Part shown: piece by piece, positions 60,884 through 64,000 of the stretch
Layout of the letters: each line of letters begins with the position of its first letter
How positions within the stretch are numbered: the first letter of the stretch is position 1
Assembly (NCBI RefSeq): GCF_016595495.1
Contig: NZ_JAENIM010000047.1
Coordinates: 79,945 to 143,944, forward strand
Length of the DNA: 64,000 nucleotides
Source: Persicirhabdus sediminis
GTDB taxonomy: Bacteria; Verrucomicrobiota; Verrucomicrobiia; Verrucomicrobiales; Akkermansiaceae
Reading direction: 5' to 3'
Program-made: the position numbers and the translations under genes
The notes under the pieces: generated by a model
What the model saw: only the letters and a program-made list of their open reading frames with translations
What the model was told of the DNA's origin: nothing
Databases searched by the model: none

Positions 60884-63145
60884 TTAATCAGTCAAAAGCC
60901 CCGCCATTTCAAAGTATTTGAGAACTTCTATTGTGGACTCTTCTAACTTAACAGCATCAGATTCACTGCGTCCTGTCATCCTGTTATAATTAGCAATTTC
61001 CGATAACGCTAATGTATAGCAATGAACGGCTCTATCTATTTGCCTCCCCATCCATAGCTCTTCAGCCCGCTTATAGTAAAACTGACCAATCTTATAATGT
61101 AACCGTGTCTCCTTCAATATTCCCCAACCTTGAATTAAGGCTTTAGCCTGCTCAAAATAAAACTCGGCTTCATGCCATTCCTTAAGGCTATCATATGTAG
61201 CTCCAACAGAATATAAGTACTTGGCTTGCTGGATATACCAATCACGATATCTATTTGACGCAGATAACGATGCACTCTGGTCATTTAATTCCACAGCTCG
61301 AAGATAATAGACTCGAGCAGCCTCTCTGTTTTCCTGTTCAATGCTTCTTCCTTGACGATAGCAAAGTTCAGCCCATCTCTTGTAGAGTCCAGTATGAGAC
61401 TCCCTATAGGCTCCGTACTTTTCTGCACGTATAAACGCCTTCTCAGCAGACTCATAGCTTTGAAGATCGATATTAATCAAAGCTTGATTAAGAGCACTCA
61501 TGAAGAAATAAGGGTGCCGCTGTTCAGCCTTTGAATAGTAAATAAGTGCCTTCTCAAAGGCATTTTCTCTTTCGACTGGATCTACGATCCCCACGGCTTC
61601 CATATGATGGATCGTAGCTAACTTGTATGCATGCTCATAATTCGGAGACCTAGAATATGCATCCTCATAACTATCAGTTGCAAGCTGCGGATCAGAAACA
61701 CTTGCAGCATCCCAACCGCTAATACTTGAAAACCCTTTACACTTCAATAAATAAGAAGCCACCCTTACCTCTGGTACAGCTATCCACAAAGAAAGGAGTC
61801 CCAACAAAATTAACATCGCTGAAAAAAATCCCCTCCCTATACTTTTAGGTACAGCAATACAACTAGCCCCCTTCTTAGTAATAGGTAGGCACCATACCAG
61901 ACAACACACTAATAACACTAGGTTTGCTGCAGTATGAGTAGGGAAATCTAGCAATATATGAACAGCCATCACAGCAATTCCAGAACAGCCAGCTATTGCA
62001 TATGCCATAGCATCACTCGATACGTGATTACCATCTCTAGCTATTTGATCTGATAGATTATAGACTCGCTTACAGCCCCAAAAAAAATGGCAGGCAACCA
62101 CACCTACCACGAATAAGAAGCCAACAACTCCATAATCAGCTAATAACTGTAGATACTCATTATGCACAAATTCAGGCGTAGCAGCCCTGGTTTGCAACTC
62201 TTCACTCCACAACCGAAGAGATTCATATGAATAGCTTCTACTGCCAGCACCAAAAATCGGGCTCTGATAAGCTTGCTCTATTGCCATTTTCCAATATGAC
62301 AATCGTACTTCTGAGTCAAATAAAGCTTGCGCAAAAGTACTATCAGTTGATCTCTGCCGAATTGTAAACAAGCCACCTACAATCACTGAAACAGCCCCCA
62401 ACACGACCGGTACTAACGATATCCAGTGTATAGATTTCCGTTGATTACAAGTAAGACTGTGTGAAGACAAGAGTAACAAAAATAGAAAACAACAGCCTCC
62501 AGCAAGCAGTCCCAGAATCCCTGCTCGAGAGCATGAAAATACAACAGCCAAGACGGCTAGAACACCTATGGTAGCTAAACTTAATCTATAGTAACGCCCA
62601 AGTCTACTCCAGACAGATAAAGAGAGGCACAAGTAAGCCACTATCCCTGATAAATTTGCAAAAGTCCCATAATATCCAAACCACCCCGACACCCCATTCT
62701 CATTAAAACCCTCAACTAAATAATCGAGAATGTGCAACCTGGGTAAATCAAGCAATTGTGCATACGACGCAGCTAGATGTATTAAACTCGCTAAAATTAC
62801 ACATGTAACTACGAGCCTACGAAAATTTGCCTTTGCTCCTGCCGTTGTAGCAACAAAGTATAAACATCCAGATAATAGAATTAAAACCAAATCCCCACGC
62901 GCAAGGTCTAACACCGGCGATAGCAGCGCTCGACACAAAAAATAGGACAATGCGATTACAACCAAATATTGAAGCTTCGAACTCCCAATGTACCTCTTGG
63001 AAGTACCACAGTATAAGCCTGATAGTATAGCAGCTACCCCAATCAAACCGAGGCTTACAGAGCCTAAATGCAAACTCCGAGTAACTGCTAGTAAAATAGC
63101 GGTCAATATTGATAACGCTGATAAAATATAAATAATAATATTCAT
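60884..63145 (-). CDS. O-antigen ligase/Wzy-type membrane protein with C-terminal TPR repeats
   Basis: This large polytopic protein polymerises or ligates polysaccharide repeats outside the inner membrane. Residues up to about 460 hold about 12 helices; the Wzy_C-like motif is FVHNEYLQLLADYGVVGF near residue 325, and SCSRAGILGLLAGG lies earlier. The last 280 residues are alpha-helical with TPR-like units (YEDAYSRSPNYEHAYKLATIHH, YYLRAVELND, WHEAEFYFEQAKALI). The ATG at 63145 is taken; a GTG at 63157 is also possible. It follows a glycosyltransferase and precedes the PEP mutase fusion by 174 bases. 753 residues. Confidence 0.86.
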   Translation of the reverse strand: MNIIIYILSALSILTAILLAVTRSLHLGSVSLGLIGVAAILSGLYCGTSKRYIGSSKLQYLVVIALSYFLCRALLSPVLDLARGDLVLILLSGCLYFVATTAGAKANFRRLVVTCVILASLIHLAASYAQLLDLPRLHILDYLVEGFNENGVSGWFGYYGTFANLSGIVAYLCLSLSVWSRLGRYYRLSLATIGVLAVLAVVFSCSRAGILGLLAGGCCFLFLLLLSSHSLTCNQRKSIHWISLVPVVLGAVSVIVGGLFTIRQRSTDSTFAQALFDSEVRLSYWKMAIEQAYQSPIFGAGSRSYSYESLRLWSEELQTRAATPEFVHNEYLQLLADYGVVGFLFVVGVVACHFFWGCKRVYNLSDQIARDGNHVSSDAMAYAIAGCSGIAVMAVHILLDFPTHTAANLVLLVCCLVWCLPITKKGASCIAVPKSIGRGFFSAMLILLGLLSLWIAVPEVRVASYLLKCKGFSSISGWDAASVSDPQLATDSYEDAYSRSPNYEHAYKLATIHHMEAVGIVDPVERENAFEKALIYYSKAEQRHPYFFMSALNQALINIDLQSYESAEKAFIRAEKYGAYRESHTGLYKRWAELCYRQGRSIEQENREAARVYYLRAVELNDQSASLSASNRYRDWYIQQAKYLYSVGATYDSLKEWHEAEFYFEQAKALIQGWGILKETRLHYKIGQFYYKRAEELWMGRQIDRAVHCYTLALSEIANYNRMTGRSESDAVKLEESTIEVLKYFEMAGLLTD

Positions 63146-63161
63146 CTCTATGTACACGCCC

Positions 63162-64000
63162 CTATTTCATAAGATCATGAATAACTTTTTGCCAACTTTC
63201 CTTAAATGCATCTAGAGAAAAACATTCACTAAATTTCAGTCGATTTAAAGCCCCCATCGCAGCCCAATTATCTTGACTCTCTAGAGCTAGTTGTACTGTT
63301 CGTAATAAGGATTCTTCGTCTCTAGGCGAGCACAACCACCCCCCTTTACCATTTTCAACAGCATCAGAAACCGCTCCAACATCAGTAGCAACGATAGGTA
63401 GCGAGTGCATCATTGCCTCTAATATGCTCAAGGGAAACGCCTCCGTATGAGAAGGCATACAGAACAAATCCATAGATTTATAAGCCATGTTTTTATCCTC
63501 CTCGTACACGGCTCCTAACCATTTGATGCGATCACTAAATTGGCTTGCTTTAAATTTTTCTTCTATGATTTTTATGGGTGTAGATACACCTACTCCACCG
63601 TAGAAATAGAATTCTACATCTTCACTAGTTGAGCATATTTTCTCAGCGACAGAAAACATCTCTAACCAGCCTTTTTGTTCATCCATTGCAGAAAGGTAAC
63701 CTACCCGCCTAATCGGGTTTTCAACCTTCACTCCACGGTGACTAGCTGTTGTGGCCTCATCTGCAACTCCATTGCACACGAAGGTACAAGACCTCTCTCT
63801 CAAGGCCGTCGGCCATGTCCCAATTAGCTTTGGGGCACATGCTACGAACAGATCAAATTTATTTATAATGCTTTGGTAGATAAATTTAAAGAAACAAGAC
63901 TGAGACTCTAATTTTAATCGGCTAGGGTCCATGTGAACCCAAGCTACGACCCTCGCCTGGCAGAAATGCTTCGCGAGAACCACAAACAACGAATCTTTAA
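63162..64000 (-). CDS. Glycosyltransferase family 4-like, N-terminus outside the window
   Basis: The frame is open to the window edge, with Lys-Asp-Ser before the first possible TTG at 63989, so this is the C-terminal part of a longer gene. The 279 or so visible residues contain the GT-B donor domain: RRVGYLSAMDEQKGWLEMF, then IKWLGAVYEEDKNMAYKSMDLFCMPSHTEAFPLSILEAMMHSLPIVATDVG (the E-x7-E region). Such enzymes add hexoses to growing repeat units. It lies directly before the ligase-type gene, with overlapping or near-touching ends, in the polysaccharide cluster. Confidence 0.88.
   Translation of the reverse strand, partial: KDSLFVVLAKHFCQARVVAWVHMDPSRLKLESQSCFFKFIYQSIINKFDLFVACAPKLIGTWPTALRERSCTFVCNGVADEATTASHRGVKVENPIRRVGYLSAMDEQKGWLEMFSVAEKICSTSEDVEFYFYGGVGVSTPIKIIEEKFKASQFSDRIKWLGAVYEEDKNMAYKSMDLFCMPSHTEAFPLSILEAMMHSLPIVATDVGAVSDAVENGKGGWLCSPRDEESLLRTVQLALESQDNWAAMGALNRLKFSECFSLDAFKESWQKVIHDLMK

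Noticed and set aside
63162-63989. Complete 275-residue glycosyltransferase starting at 63989
   Set aside because: The start codon would be TTG, the frame stays open to the edge, and the GT-B acceptor domain is missing, so it is the end of a longer gene.
1-64000. tRNA, rRNA, CRISPR array, insertion sequence or prophage genes
   Set aside because: I looked in the spacers and gene list and found no tRNA-like cloverleaf, spaced direct repeat array, transposase or phage protein; short RNAs could still be missed.

Overview
The window looks like a chromosomal segment of a Verrucomicrobiota bacterium, probably marine. The reasons are two PEP-CTERM proteins ending in Arg-rich tails, an exosortase/EpsI pair, several Cys-type sulfatases with an anaerobic sulfatase-maturating enzyme, a nickel superoxide dismutase, and a secreted protein with a DGR...FGY segment often seen in this phylum. 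This assignment is an inference from gene content; no rRNA or tRNA gene is visible. Shine-Dalgarno motifs are sparse, so several starts were chosen from family N-termini or signal peptides.

Layout. 0-7 kb (minus strand): an incomplete secreted coiled-coil protein, a radical-SAM sulfatase-maturating enzyme, and a complete ferric-type ABC importer (ATPase, binding protein, fused double permease). 7-10 kb (plus): feoA, feoB and a FeoB-associated Cys-rich membrane peptide, divergent from the ABC importer across a possible Fur site. 10-17 kb: a LysM protein, a HerA/DUF87-type ATPase, an acyltransferase, a DnaQ-like exonuclease, an exported-looking Ni-SOD and MtnP. 17-24 kb (plus): a metal-efflux operon with a His/Cys-rich exported protein, a TolC-type channel, a membrane-fusion protein, a CusA/CzcA-type RND pump and a second His-rich protein. 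24-37 kb: a discoidin/pectate-lyase-fold exoprotein, a small LamG-like protein, an exported sugar isomerase-like TIM barrel, ilvE, an M42 peptidase, a YmdB-type phosphoesterase, an anchored amidase and three unrecognised membrane or exported proteins.

37-46 kb: two convergent PEP-CTERM proteins, then three secreted sulfatases. The first two sulfatases are tandem paralogues, and each of the three genes has its own terminator. 46-49 kb (minus): the housekeeping run prs-rplY-pth-rpsF-ssb. 49-53 kb (minus): a BtuFCD/FecBCD-type importer interrupted by a toxin-antitoxin pair (RHH antitoxin, YoeB toxin).

53-64 kb (minus) is the most striking part. It is a surface-polysaccharide locus (glycosyltransferase, Wzy/ligase-TPR protein, exosortase, EpsI, priming sugar-phosphate transferase) with a four-gene phosphonate pathway inside it: a cytidylyltransferase-PEP mutase fusion, phosphonopyruvate decarboxylase, an Fe-ADH-type reductase and a CDP-alcohol phosphotransferase. 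Read together, these genes could make 2-hydroxyethylphosphonate, activate it with CMP and transfer it to a lipid or glycan, giving a phosphonate-decorated envelope or matrix to which PEP-CTERM proteins may also be directed. This block looks more A+T-rich, lacks the CCAGCTGG palindrome that is frequent elsewhere in the window, and carries poly-G and poly-A tracts in two adjacent genes. Those features suggest acquisition by transfer and possibly phase-variable expression.
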